A stretch of DNA of 64,000 nucleotides from Bremia lactucae (GCF_004359215.1 NC_090610.1:15124161-15188160), one strand, 5' to 3'; numbered from the stretch's first letter, positions 1 to 9,985 are shown. The notes: generated from the letters alone by a model not told the origin. Numbers and translations: made by a program.

Positions 1-334
1 CCGCACAGTCAGGTCCCCCATTCTATTTCAAGCAAGATAAATGGTATTGGATCTTCCACCTGATCGGAGTTTTTCGAAAGTCTCGTTATATTAGCTCATA
101 CTTGCTATTGTTAGCGTCACTATCCCTTACAACTTGCATAAAAAATCTAATCTTTTTCGCATTAGGTCTACTGCGACAAGGCTACCACCACTTCATTGGT
201 GGCAATCGATTGCATGACTCGTCTAATTTTAATTTTTGTTTTCAAGAGACCGCTACAGTTTTAATTGGAGCGAGTCATTATCATTTTGCTTCCGTCTCAG
301 TAAGATCTCTTTCTTTCTTATTTCAACGAGCGAC
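1..334. other. 5' flank of effector candidate, no gene seen
   Basis: No gene is supported here. The reading frame of the following gene is open back to an upstream ATG at 236, but the residues between 236 and 334 do not look like a signal peptide, so this part is read as leader. No retroelement similarity to the rest of the window was noticed. Confidence 0.4.
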
Positions 335-760
335 ATGGTGCGTATGCTCCTGATTAGCAGTATTTTTGTGTCTGCGATTTCCCTCGGAGATTCGAGTGCT
401 TTCCTCGTAGCCGCTAATATAGAGCAGGAAATGCGTGACACAATCCCAGTCGCGCCAGTTGCTAGATACCTGAAAGCTGGAGAACTGCGCAAATCTGCGA
501 AATCTGAGGAGAGAATGTTTTCCAGCTCCAAACTATTCAAATTCTCCAAAGAAGACGAGAAGTTGTTCCAAGAAGCCGCGAAAGAGATTACTGATACAGC
601 TTCAACCGCAAAAGGAGCTACAAGCAAATCAGAGACTGTAAAAAGAGAGATAGACCCAGTTGAAAAAACAATGGCAGCAAAAAGAAGAAAAAGAGCCGAT
701 GCAAGAAAGAGAATAGATCTTGAAAATGGCATGGAAAAGCTCAATACAGATGACAACTAA
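335..760 (+). CDS. RxLR-like secreted effector candidate
   Basis: The 141-residue product begins with a hydrophobic signal peptide (MVRMLLISSIFVSAI..., predicted cleavage after about residue 22). An RxLR-like RYLK follows at residues 44-47 and an EER at 58-60 (KSEER). This spacing is what oomycete host-translocated effectors show, although the last RxLR residue is K, a variant type known mainly from downy mildews. The C-terminal part is Lys/Glu-rich and likely helical, with a basic cluster (KRRKR then ARKR, about residues 115-125) that could be a nuclear localisation signal. No WY-domain tryptophans are present. I chose the ATG at 335 because it opens directly on the signal peptide; an in-frame ATG at 236 would bury it. 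A type I gypsy element begins 440 bp downstream. The effector role is inferred from architecture only; a small secreted protein of another class is possible. Confidence 0.62.
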   Translation: MVRMLLISSIFVSAISLGDSSAFLVAANIEQEMRDTIPVAPVARYLKAGELRKSAKSEERMFSSSKLFKFSKEDEKLFQEAAKEITDTASTAKGATSKSETVKREIDPVEKTMAAKRRKRADARKRIDLENGMEKLNTDDN

Positions 761-1199
761 AAGGATAATACAAACAACAATGATGCTACGTAATTTAATG
801 TTGATGTATTAATTAAATCTGTAAGCGTCAAATTTTACTTGACATTTAAAAGCTATTGAAGTAGTACACTCCGAATTATTTCTGGTTGTCAATTTCGTCA
901 ATTTGTTAATTGCGCTGGAGCATATGTTAGGTGAATACGGGGTAATTTCTTAAAGGCATTCAGGTCATATTTAAAAAGCCCTGTAAGTACATTGTAATGG
1001 TGTTTCCGTTTCATAAATATTATTTTCGGTAAGAGGAATAATAAATACGATTTCCTTTAAGAGAAAATCAATAGATTTTTTGGTCTTTTATCAAATTCGA
1101 CTTAACAGTTCCAATATTACCAATTTTGGTAATATTGACGCGATAAGACAGTGATTCTTTTAATTGGTTGATTTTAGTTTGAATCAACCGATCTACACG
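761..1199. other. AT-rich spacer between effector and element A1
   Basis: This AT-rich stretch has no convincing coding region. It contains one perfect short inverted repeat, listed separately, and ends at the TGTAACGGGG terminus of the A1 5' LTR. Confidence 0.5.
1112..1137. repeat. Perfect 12-bp inverted repeat, 2-bp loop
   Basis: CAATATTACCAA (1112-1123) is followed after TT by its exact reverse complement (1126-1137). It lies between the effector candidate and A1. No poly-T run follows, and no function is assigned. Confidence 0.6.
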
Positions 1200-1637
1200 T
1201 GTAACGGGGTGTATCGTTACAAGAAAATTAACACTTTAAGGTTGTTAATTGTATATTATCTAAAAGGTAGAGAATATTTGGAGAATATATCTTTACGTGG
1301 TAATTTCCTAAAAGCTTATCTATTGGTAGATATACACCATTATATCTACTTTCTCCGCGGTCCAGTCAGCGCTGGACGCACGCAAAAGAAAAAGACAGAT
1401 AAGACTTCATTACATGTTTTGTATTAGTTTAAAATTAATTTAGTACTTAATAGACAGAAGCAGAAGAACTTAATTATATTAAATACGGTTTTATCAACCT
1501 CTTTTAAGCAAGTGCTATAAAGAGAGTCTTCCTTTGCACGTACTAGGTGCGTGAACTGACGTGAGGCACCACTCGCACCGAGGCAGTGCGAAGTGGACTT
1601 TTATTGAAACAGTACAAGTCAGTAGTGCTCCGTTACA
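1200..1637 (+). repeat. 5' LTR of A1 (gypsy-A)
   Basis: The 438-bp LTR opens TGTAACGGGG and ends CTCCGTTACA, so its termini are near-perfect 10-bp inverted repeats of each other. It aligns over its whole length with 8397-8835 and, in reverse, with 38576-39007. It holds an internal GTCCAG/CTGGAC stem near 1363-1379. Confidence 0.92.
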
Positions 1638-1639
1638 CC

Positions 1640-1655
1640 TGGTAGCACTTTGTAG
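1640..1655 (+). other. Primer-binding site of A1
   Basis: TGGTAGCACTTTGTAG starts two bases after the LTR. TGG is the complement of the tRNA CCA tail. Elements A2, C-b and D2 have TGGTAGCAC- or TGGTAGTAC-type sites at the same place, so the families use the same or similar primer tRNAs. I could not assign the tRNA. Confidence 0.7.
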
Positions 1656-1659
1656 TTCG

Positions 1660-2977
1660 TCCGTTTCGCGTGATAGCTACTCCTTTCTAAGTGACATAGA
1701 AAGGAGTGCGGTCAAACGAATGAGTTCGACCGTAGGGAACGATGCCATCTTGGCCATGCTGTCCGATTTTGACAAAGATGCCCTCTATTTATCATCGCCA
1801 AGTTCATACACATGAACATGACGAGGCGAAGGAGAAGGTAGCCTTGCTTAATCCGCAAGGCTCTCAACAGGCAGAATTGTTGAGGTTACAACAAGTACAG
1901 AACCCTGTACCTGGGATGACGCACACGCGTCGTCCGGAAACCTGAAAGATTGACATCTCTAAGTATAGGGGAGTCGAAGAAGACTCTCTCTTGAGATGGT
2001 TTGTCGAGTTGGACGATGCATTAAGGGCACGTCACATCGTCGACGAGCAAATGCAAGTCGCATTCGCTCAATCAGATTAGGCAGGTCGCTCCAAAACTTG
2101 GGCATTGAGCCTTACGTTGCGCGACCCATACGTCTTTGGGTCGCTATAGGCTTTTAAAGCCCGGCTCAAACAGACGTTTGAACCGCCAAGGGCTGAGTTC
2201 AGAGCTCGTTCAGAGCTTCTGAAACTTAAGCAAGGCAAGCGTGATGTTCACGCATATTTTCAGCACATACGACTCTTAGCGAGTTGTATAACAAATAACA
2301 TAGTCCAAGAACACACGTTGATTACGGTGTTCATGCAAGGTCTTACGGATGGTCCCGTAAAGACCCACCTGTTCCGCTTGGGACTGGATACGCTTCAAGA
2401 AGCAACATCCGTTGCGGAATAGAAGGATTTTAAGCTTGAGACAGGCTTAAGCTAGTTCGTCATCGTATCGTCCTCCATGACGACACGATTTAGGAAGTCC
2501 AGAGCACATGGACCTCTCTTACATCGAAAGCGAGAGACCTCGCTTTTCAAACAACAAGCGATTGCAGAAAAATGCAATCGCTGTCAAAAGTTAGGACACT
2601 ATGCTAATAATCGTAGTGCTTCACGCCCAGTACCGAGAGGTACTGACCATAAATATGGACCTAATGCCAAAAAGGGCAACGGTCGCGGGTCCGACGTTGT
2701 TGCGAAATCGCAACAGCGAAGCGGACCGCCAAAAAAACGGTCGGGGTCAATAGGGGCGCAACGCCCTACTGATCCAGCAACCTCAAGAGAATTTGCAAAT
2801 CTCTTGACTAAAGTTGCTCCAGACACACAATCATTATGTGTCTTTGCACCTGGTGATGACGTATTCCTCATCACCTTGAGATTAAAAGTGGCAAATAATT
2901 TGTCACTTAGAGCCCTAGTGGACTGTGAAGCGTCGAAAACCTTTATTCGCCGCCAGTCGCTAGATCAACGAGGATGA
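1660..2977 (+). pseudogene. gypsy-A gag relic (A1)
   Basis: This is the structural Gag that packages the element RNA. The N-terminal part (VSRDSYSFLSD, about 1660) matches A2 gag. After a frameshift near 1800 comes the QQGSQQAELLRLQQ coiled stretch (here PQGSQQAELL). The capsid-like part runs about 1980-2450 (RWFVELDDA...AYFQHIRLLA). A zinc knuckle lies at 2573-2613: Cys, Cys and His are present, but the last Cys codon is CGT (Arg). Several in-frame stops (for example 2078-2080) break it. Confidence 0.85.
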
Positions 2978-5900
2978 CAGTGCGTCTAGCGACAGGCGCA
3001 TCAAAAACAGTGATGAAACGTGTGGTGAAATTTCACTACACTTTAAGAGATTTACTGTACGATGATGATTTCATCGTACTGGATTTGGATGACAAATTTG
3101 ATGTCATCCTAGGTTTACCCTTGGCTCAAAAATTTGAGCCAAGAAACAGCTGGCAGCATCGATCCGTAAAGATGCATGCCACTTGTTCATCAGATGACCA
3201 TCTGATGAACGTCTTGGAGCGTCCACAAGCGTGGGGATGTACTACGAGTGAGTGCGATGGACTCACTTGTGGTACGCTCGTTAGTACGACTGCACAAGAT
3301 CGCAGTGTGAAAACTTATCACACTATGGAGTCAGCTGCTGGCGGCTGTGTAAATGCAAAGGCAGCGCCGAAGGTCCACCACTCGAAAGAGTCGAGTGGAT
3401 TTAGACATGAATGTATGCCTAGCGGGCGACATCCAAGGAAGATACCGGTTGCCCAAAAGGGACAACACGATGATCTTAGGTCGAGTAGAGAGTCGACCGT
3501 AGAGGACCCGACTGTGATAGCACAATCACAGTCGGAAGACGTTGTGGGAATATGTACCACGTACTTGAGTGAAATCTCCTCAAATTATAATGCTGAAGTG
3601 ACTAGACTTCAGCATCCCGAGGGATTGATCCCTCGGCAGCCTGTGGATAAATCTCAGGAAGAAACCGATACATGGAAAGTCTTGGTTACTGACGGATTAA
3701 GAATAGATGCTTATACTCTTGATCTATATGCGCCTCCGAAGTAGCTTCGGAGATAACTCAATTACCAACCCTAGAACCTAAGCGGTTCTTGTAGATCCGA
3801 ATGGTGGTAAAATCAAGCAGATCTGCATACTCGTCACAGAGGACGATTACGTAACCAACACACGGTCAGCGGTAATTTTTGCAGAGGACGAACGGGCTCT
3901 CAGCATCTCATCGATGGATGAAAGTGTCCTCGATATGAAGACTCCGATTGAAAGATACACTACTCAATCTTGGGAGTCACTCAAGACAAATCCTCTATAC
4001 GAGGATTTAATCGAATTCAGGGATGTATTCCCTGAAGCAGTTCCATACGAGTTGCCTTAGGATAAAGGCACTCGACATGAGATCAAGCTCAAACCGGGCT
4101 TGAAGTACTGTGTCATGAAGCAGTGGCCACTGCCTCGTGAACAAGTACTTGCGATCGATAAAATTCTTTACCGATCGATTAAAAGCGGTCCATGTAAGAG
4201 AGTCAGCCTCCCCACATAGCTCTCCGACCTTCTGTGTGCAAAAAGCCACAGGAGGGTGGCGGATAGTGCTCGCGTTCAAGAAACTGAATGCTGCAACGGT
4301 ACTGGCTCAAACGCCAATACCTAGATAAGATGTAATCATAAATGGTATGTCTAAGAGCACGATCCTTTCGTCTGTGGATCTGATGGATGGGTTATATCAA
4401 CTCCTTATGCGTGAACATGACATCCCGTACACAGCAGTTAGCCCTCCCAGTAGGATGCTCTGAGAATGGTAGTGATACCACAGGGGCTTAGTAACGCCCA
4501 TGCAAAAAAAAACTCAACAGATGTGTAACAAATCTGTTGAGACCGGTGCGGGATTTCGCACCGAGTTATTTCGACGATGTATTCGTCCATAGCCGGGCCA
4601 TGGACGGTAAGACGGACGTGGGTGCTCATAAAACTCACGTTCGTCAGGTTCTTACACTTATGCGAGAGTATAAGTTGTACGCAAAATCTCAAGAAGTGTA
4701 TAGTCGCCGCAAGCAAAATACAACTTCTTGGGTGCGTCGTCGATACACACGGCGAGGGCCCTGATTCCGAAAATATCATGTAATTACCGACTGGCCACTT
4801 CCAGTCGATGTCGAGGGACTTAGAAGGTTCCTTGGATTAGCGGCGTACTTGCACAAGTTCTTCCGCAAATATGCTGATATGACAGTTCATCTCTCTCGTC
4901 TCTTGAAAATCAAACGAGAAATTATAATGGAACGCTGATTGTCAACTAAAGCTTGATGCAATCGCCCATCTTGGCGATTGCAGATCAACACAGACCATTC
5001 CATGTAGTCTGTGACGCCAGCGATTTCGCAATCGGCTGCGCATTAATGCAATACGATACATACGGCGTGGAGCGTGTCGTCTGTTACCAATCGCGTCAGC
5101 TGCAACCATCTGAACGTAATTACCCAGTGCATGACAAGGAACTCCTTGCCATGAAATATGCATTGGCTAGATTTAGGGTCTACCTCCTCGGAGATAGACC
5201 GTTTATCGTGTATACGGACCATGTGTCATTACGCACGGCGGTCAATAGCCCACACCTCTCGCAAAGAATGGCGAGGTGGCTATCCTTCTTCGCGGAGTAT
5301 AATTTCTCCGTCGAATATAAACCAGGACGACTTAATGTCGTCGCTGATGCGTTATCACGCCGACAATTCGAGTCAGTAGTGCACTCCAACAGTGAAATTA
5401 ATCCTACTGCTGCAACACTCACTACGAGTGTTCCGTCATCAACCTTAGTTGATAACATAAAGAAAGCCTACACAGAAGATAAGGACCTTCTACGTTTGCT
5501 GGATCATTTAATGAATTCATCCGATAAATCCTATAAAGATCGACCGGCTCTATATCGATCGTCATCCGATCGATACACAACACGTAACGGCTTATTGTAT
5601 TACACAGCCGTTACCGGCGACACCCCACGTGTCGACGTCCCAAATCACAATGATTTGCGCTTGCGCATCATGTATTAGTGTCACGATGCTCCAATAAGTG
5701 GACATTGTGGACGTGAGAAGACTTACCTCACGGTAAGTCGCGACTTTTACTGGCCCCGCCAGTATCAGTTCGTGCGCAAGTACATTCGTGCTTGCGAGGT
5801 ATGTCAACGGGTGAAGCCTAGCCGTTTATCCCGTGCACCTCTCCAACCTCTTATACTTCCAATAAAATGGTGGCAGTCCGTATCGATGGACTTCGTCTTC

Positions 5901-6140
5901 GGATTTCCCGAGCACGACCACAAAAACAAAGTAATCCTTGTTTTTGTAGACAGATTCAGCAAGATGGTACATCTTGCTGCAGTACCAGAGTCGATTACGG
6001 CTCCGGGTTGAGCCCGTGTCTTTACCGACACTGTTTTAAAACTGCATGAATTACCCCGTGAACTGGTCTCGGCTAGAGATCCACGGTTCACGTCGGAGTT
6101 TTGGCAATCCGTGTTCCGAGAGATCGGAACACGGCTGACT

Positions 6141-6366
6141 AATGCGAGGATGGCGTAAGCCATTCACGGAGAACGTGTATTCGCCATCACTAATTCGATG
6201 CATGCATTGTAGACGCATGCATCGAATTAGTGATGGCGAATTCGACTATCGGTAAAACTCGCTCCATATCGGATACGATTGGACGTAACTTTGGAGTATC
6301 TCTCCGAGGACGCGATTTACGCGTTCTGTTTGACCATCCGTTTCTGGATGGTCGGATGTTGACACC
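6141..6366 (-). other. Internal inversion within A1 integrase
   Basis: In this plus-oriented element the integrase segment with the conserved SDHPETDGQTERVNR region reads on the minus strand. Sense order resumes at ACCCAATTAGAGGGATCC near 6367, matching A2 after its equivalent segment. The inverted block therefore spans about 225 bp. Its left part carries the palindrome at 6180-6240. Confidence 0.85.
6180..6240. repeat. 26-bp perfect inverted repeat
   Basis: Arms at 6180-6205 and 6215-6240 are exact reverse complements, separated by 9 bp (ATTGTAGAC). The related A2 and A3 sequences have only one arm, so the second arm was added in A1, probably by snap-back copying during the inversion. Confidence 0.85.
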
Positions 6367-6843
6367 CACCCAATTAGAGGGATCCTATAGTTTAAGGGGG
6401 GGGTGGTGGTGGACTCGCACGAGCAAAACCATTTCTGGCTCACGCTCATCACGCGTCGAAGTTTTTACGATGCGAATGATGTCGATGTCGAAGCAATCGA
6501 CATCGAAGATGAGTAAAATCTCATGGCAGTGCGCACAAATCGCACAGAAAAAGACAAAATAAATGAGTCAGCGGAGATTTTTTCTGCTGGCTCGAGAATC
6601 AGTAATCCGTTTCATAGTGGATTCCATTGCCAACGTAGTGGACCGTCAGAAACGGAACGCAGACAAACATAAAGGAAGAGCAAACGTTCTTTCATTTGAA
6701 ATTAACGACCTAGTACTACTCTCAATAGTAAACTTACCTAAGCTTGTAGTCACAAATTTGGGTAGCAGTATGCTACTACCCAAGTTCATTGAGGAGAGGC
6801 AATGCATACACAACAAAATTGCCACGTAGGATGCGAACGCATC

Positions 6844-8296
6844 CTACGTTTTACATTGGTCGGCTCCGCCCGTAATATCAGTACGCGGTTTCTCCCGAGG
6901 ACGGATCTGACCACCCTTTTCAAGAATCCCTAAAAGATTGTTGCGGTCAAATAAAGATTCTCATGCTAAATCTGGAGATTTTTATGTCGGGTGCGAAGAG
7001 CGATGAGCTGACGACAGATCATCACGAAGAGCGTGATAATTTCGTTCGTACTCCAACATGGAGTACCCACTCTTCGAACGGTCTTCCAACCGTTCGATAT
7101 GGTGAGCCTGCACCGTCTGCTCTAACGAGCGACGCCTATCGCGCTCGTGATCAAGTCTTTTCTCCAAATCATGAAAGAAGGTTTCGAGTTTGTCGATCTT
7201 CGACTCTAGATGCGACCCATGTGTCGGATCTAATTTCCCCTCCTCCGTCACAACCATTGGTGGATTTTTATGGTGGTCAACGTTTCCGTGTGGAACGTTT
7301 TCATAACCACCGTGATGCGAAGGGGCAGCGAACGAGTTACCTTGTTCGCTGGCGCGGTTCTCCACCTTCACATGACAGCTGGGAGCCTCGTTTCCCAGCT
7401 GATTGTTGACGTTGAGGGCCTCGTCCGTTAGTATGACGAGACCCATCCGACGGATCAGAAACTTCATCGGAAAACACGCACCCCTGGCGCATGTAAATAG
7501 ATTGTTTAAAGTCAATCGCATCGCGCATCTTGTCTTTGACATTGCTAATGAACGCGCTCCATGCTTGCACAAGCGAGACTTTATCTCGCTTATTGTTGCC
7601 ACTGTATCATCGATGCTTGAAAAAAGCATCGAGATAAAAATCTTCCTCAGCGCGAAAGTTCTTCGCGCTGGGATCAAGGCCATGTAGCTTTGTCGCGATA
7701 AATAAGGGATATTTATTGTGAGGAGAAGTCTCTCCAGACAAGCTATTAATTAGTTGTTTGGGCAAAAGCCACGGCGGCTTCTTCTCAGGGGCAAGACGAG
7801 ACATTTAGTGTTTACGATCCCCTGTACCCACCGAAGAAGAGGTACCACAAGAACTTTTATCACGTTAACTTACGCCATCGTCGTCACCACGCACAGAAAT
7901 ATGTGCGGGTGACGGCACGGGAGACGGTGCTGGCGATGAGGAATCATCCTCATCGTCGGAACCGAACATGGTTTAGCGAATGCTACCTGCACGTCCACTC
8001 GAATGAGCCCCCTCATTCGAAGGCTCATAGTCAGCCGTCTGACGATGATCAGATGACTGTTCTGTCCTCCCCGAGTCGGCCATTTCGTCCGACTCGCATT
8101 CGTAGTCGACCTCCAAAGAGGGGTCGCATTCACGTGGTGTATCACAACGTGCACCCGCAACATTTAGAATTGCGGGAGAAGATGACACTACAGCAGACGG
8201 AACGTCTGCCGCAAGAGACAATAATGCCTCGCCCGCGGCTGCATGAACCGCAGTCGAAGGCGCATGGATCTATAAGCCATGCGATAGAATTAAAAT
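6844..8296 (-). pseudogene. Antisense ORF of gypsy-A (A1 copy)
   Basis: No known family is recognised. Read from the right on the minus strand: an Ala-rich start and an acidic Ser/Pro-rich stretch (GSDDEDDSSSPAPSP, about 7935-7975); a KKPPWLLPK box near 7770; a core LHG...NFRAEEDFYLDAFFKHRWYSGN (about 7610-7700); AWSAFI near 7560; then a charged coiled coil with LDHERDRRRS (about 7135-7165); and a QIR-REKPRT tail before the stop at 6844-6846. Frameshifts and stops break it in several places. The same boxes recur in A2, B1 and B2 on the strand opposite pol. The right-hand kilobase has no sense-strand coding to cast a shadow, so a real antisense gene is the best reading. The left part overlaps the chromodomain on the other strand. 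Confidence 0.65.
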
Positions 8297-8383
8297 GATG
8301 CTTCTGACCAATCATCATCGTTTTCGATTAGGTGGTCTTATAGTGACCACTTTATCAAATGACAGTCAGAGTGATTGTCGTTT

Positions 8384-8393
8384 GAGGGAGGGG
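8384..8393 (+). other. Polypurine tract of A1
   Basis: GAGGGAGGGG lies three bases before the 3' LTR, at the place where gypsy elements prime plus-strand DNA. A2 has an equivalent run at 31868-31881 on the other strand. Confidence 0.8.
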
Positions 8394-8396
8394 TGA

Positions 8397-8835
8397 TGTA
8401 ACGGGGGGTATCCTTACATGCAATTAATACTTAAATGTTGTTAATTAATATATCATTTAAAAGCTAGATAATATTTGGAGAATATTACTTAACATTGTAA
8501 TATTCTAAAAGCTTATCCATTGGTAGATATAGACCATTATATCGACTTTCTCCGCGGTCCAGTCAGCGCTGGACGCGCGCGTAGAGAAAGTAAGATAAGA
8601 CTTTGTTATATGTTTTGTATTAGTTTATAATTAAGTTGGTATTAAGTAGATAGACAAAAAGAACTTAATTATATTAATACAGTTTTTAATTAACCCTCTT
8701 CAAAGCAAGTGATTAAACGAGATTCTTTCTCTGTTCGTACTAGTGTACGTGAAGTGACGTGAGGCACCACTCGCACTGAGGCAGTGCGAAGTGGACTTGT
8801 ACTGAAGCAGTACAAGTCAGTAGTGCCCCGTTACA
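8397..8835 (+). repeat. 3' LTR of A1 (gypsy-A)
   Basis: The 439-bp LTR runs from TGTAACGGGG to CCCCGTTACA, a perfect 10-bp terminal inverted repeat. It differs from the 5' LTR at many positions, so the insertion is not recent. Confidence 0.92.
8736..8817 (+). other. Three tandem stem-loops at the 3' end of gypsy-A LTR
   Basis: CGTAC-TAGT-GTACG (8736-8749), CCACTCGCACTG...CAGTGCGAAGTGG (8767-8794, one bulged A) and ACTTGTACTG-AAG-CAGTACAAGT (8795-8817) follow each other. In A2 the third stem is kept while its loop differs. They lie in the likely U5/leader and may be an RNA structure used in packaging or priming; that role is inference. Confidence 0.5.
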
Positions 8836-8921
8836 GAAATGATAGGTTGATTTGCATAGTCTGATTGACTAATTGTATCAAATTTGTAATCAGAACTAAA
8901 GTCAAAAGAGTTTTGAATGGG
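8836..8921. other. Short junction between A1 and element F
   Basis: This is 86 bp of AT-rich sequence between the A1 3' LTR and the degraded start of the F 5' LTR. Nothing is recognisable in it. Confidence 0.4.
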
Positions 8922-9495
8922 GCAACCTATTACAAAAGCAGCTTTAGGTTTAATACATAAATTTATAAATATGTATGCAGCATCCGATTAGCGGATACTG
9001 CGATTCATTTATTATTGGTCCATAATATTAGGGTGCCAGAACCAGTAATATTAGCCAATGATAAGTCGACCTATATTTGAGTGGTACCCAACAGCAAGGA
9101 AAAAAATAACCATTACACCATAAGAGCATCGAGCCAAGATTCCGCACATCAATCTTTACTTAAACTGATCAACATCGTCAGTATGCTTCTGTCATCAATA
9201 TCGGTGGCTCTGGCGAATAAGACCACATTTTTCTCGGGTCCAAAAATGAAAACCTTTTTAAAGAGTCTACATGCTCCGGCTTACACTATAAAGCTTTGAG
9301 GAAACGCTCTATTTATAACGGAAAATCGACTCTGTATTTTTATTTTAGTTTTAATTTCGTACAAAGTTAAAAAAATTGAACTTTGTACGAAATTAAAACT
9401 AAAATAAAAATACAGAGTCGATTTTCCGTTATAAATAGAGCGCTTCCTCAAAGCTTTATAGTGTAAGCCGGAGCATGTAGACTTTCCTCACCTCA
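8922..9495 (+). repeat. 5' LTR of F, rearranged
   Basis: 8922-9105 aligns with 15594-15780 (shared GATTAGCGGATACTGCGA, then AACCAATGATAAG-type sequence and TTTGAGTGGTACCCAA). After about 9105 the 3' LTR counterpart is interrupted by about 160 bp of unrelated sequence and then an inverted duplication of the LTR 3' part. The exact LTR ends are degraded, so coordinates are approximate. Confidence 0.7.
9264..9483. repeat. Near-perfect 105-bp inverted repeat (long hairpin)
   Basis: The arms 9264-9368 and 9379-9483 are reverse complements with a single mismatch I can see (GTTTCC against GCTTCC near the middle) and a 10-bp loop AAAAAAATTG. The right arm matches the F 3' LTR at about 15785-15875 and the left arm is its inverted copy. 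The arms are far more alike than the two F LTRs are, so the duplication is much younger than the element. Confidence 0.93.
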
Positions 9496-9497
9496 CC

Positions 9498-9985
9498 ATG
9501 GTGGAGTGGCAGGGACTACACCGCCTCGCGTCGGTGTCTGGAGAGATCATCGTGACGTCGTTGCTGAGCACAGCGACGCCGGACCGACAGGGTGAGGTAC
9601 CAAGTTCAGAGCCAATGGAGCTCGACTCAATCGAGAAAATCGTGGTCGCGGCAACCTTTAGACCGCGACAGTCGCAGTTAAAATGCGATGAAGTGTATTC
9701 GATGCGGCGAAAAAGACCGCCATGCGGCTATTTGCCGCGCGCCCGCGTCGGTGGCCATAAACACAGCCATCTCACGAGGAGGTGCTGTGTCGTCGACGGT
9801 TCCGCAAAAAAAACGAGCAATCCCAGTAGGCTCGAGGCGCCCTACTGGCAAAAGTGAACCCCGGGTGCCCCGGTGGAAGCTCAGGCTAACTAGCTCCAAA
9901 ACGACTCATACTCACTTCAATGCCGCCACCATGCGCGACGAGTCAAGACTGATCATCATCAGTCTCTTCGTTGCTAGAGTCAATC
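9498..9985 (+). pseudogene. gypsy-F gag remnant
   Basis: The C-terminal end of Gag is visible: an acidic EPMELDSIE stretch near 9610, then a zinc-knuckle-like CIRCGEKDRHAAIC at about 9691-9732 whose spacing (C-x2-C-x5-H-x3-C) departs from the usual C-x2-C-x4-H-x4-C. Frames change between these parts. The capsid region that should precede it is absent. Confidence 0.7.

Larger units (their letters stand above)
2860..7409 (+). pseudogene. gypsy-A pol relic (A1): PR-RT-RH-IN-chromodomain
   Basis: The domain order is protease, reverse transcriptase, RNase H, integrase, chromodomain. The protease site reads LVDCEAS at 2918-2938, with Glu where A2 has the normal Gly. RT carries YFDD at 4567-4578. 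RNase H covers about 4975-5350 (VVCDASDFAIG, then VYTDHVSLRTA). The integrase zinc finger (CHDA..GH..CEVCQ) is at about 5680-5815 and the catalytic SMDFVFG at about 5885. The third catalytic region (DHPETDGQTERVNR) is on the opposite strand because 6141-6366 is inverted. The integrase C terminus (HPTFYIG) is near 6840, and a chromodomain (FRVERF...YLVRWRG...SWEP) lies at about 7284-7395. Stops and frameshifts make it non-functional. Confidence 0.9.
1200..8835 (+). mobile_element. Chromodomain Ty3/gypsy element A1, degenerate but with both LTRs
   Basis: This is a 7.6-kb LTR retrotransposon: LTR, primer-binding site, gag with zinc knuckle, protease, reverse transcriptase, RNase H, integrase, chromodomain, a roughly 1-kb 3' region carrying an antisense reading frame, a polypurine tract, and a second LTR. 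The Pol order places it in Ty3/gypsy and the chromodomain in the chromovirus-like branch. Many stops, frameshifts and one internal inversion show it is dead. No 5-bp target-site duplication is visible (ACACG on the left, GAAAT on the right), so one end may have been rearranged by recombination after insertion. Confidence 0.93.

Noticed and set aside
253..756. 167-codon minus-strand open frame opposite the effector candidate
   Set aside because: It overlaps the effector frame completely and has no recognisable features; the plus frame has signal peptide, RYLK and EER.
6246..6452. Minus-strand frame with integrase residues inside A1, first taken for part of an antisense gene
   Set aside because: It is ordinary integrase sequence inverted with its DNA, as comparison with A2 shows.
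1195..8840. Target-site duplication of A1
   Set aside because: ACACG before the 5' LTR and GAAAT after the 3' LTR do not match.
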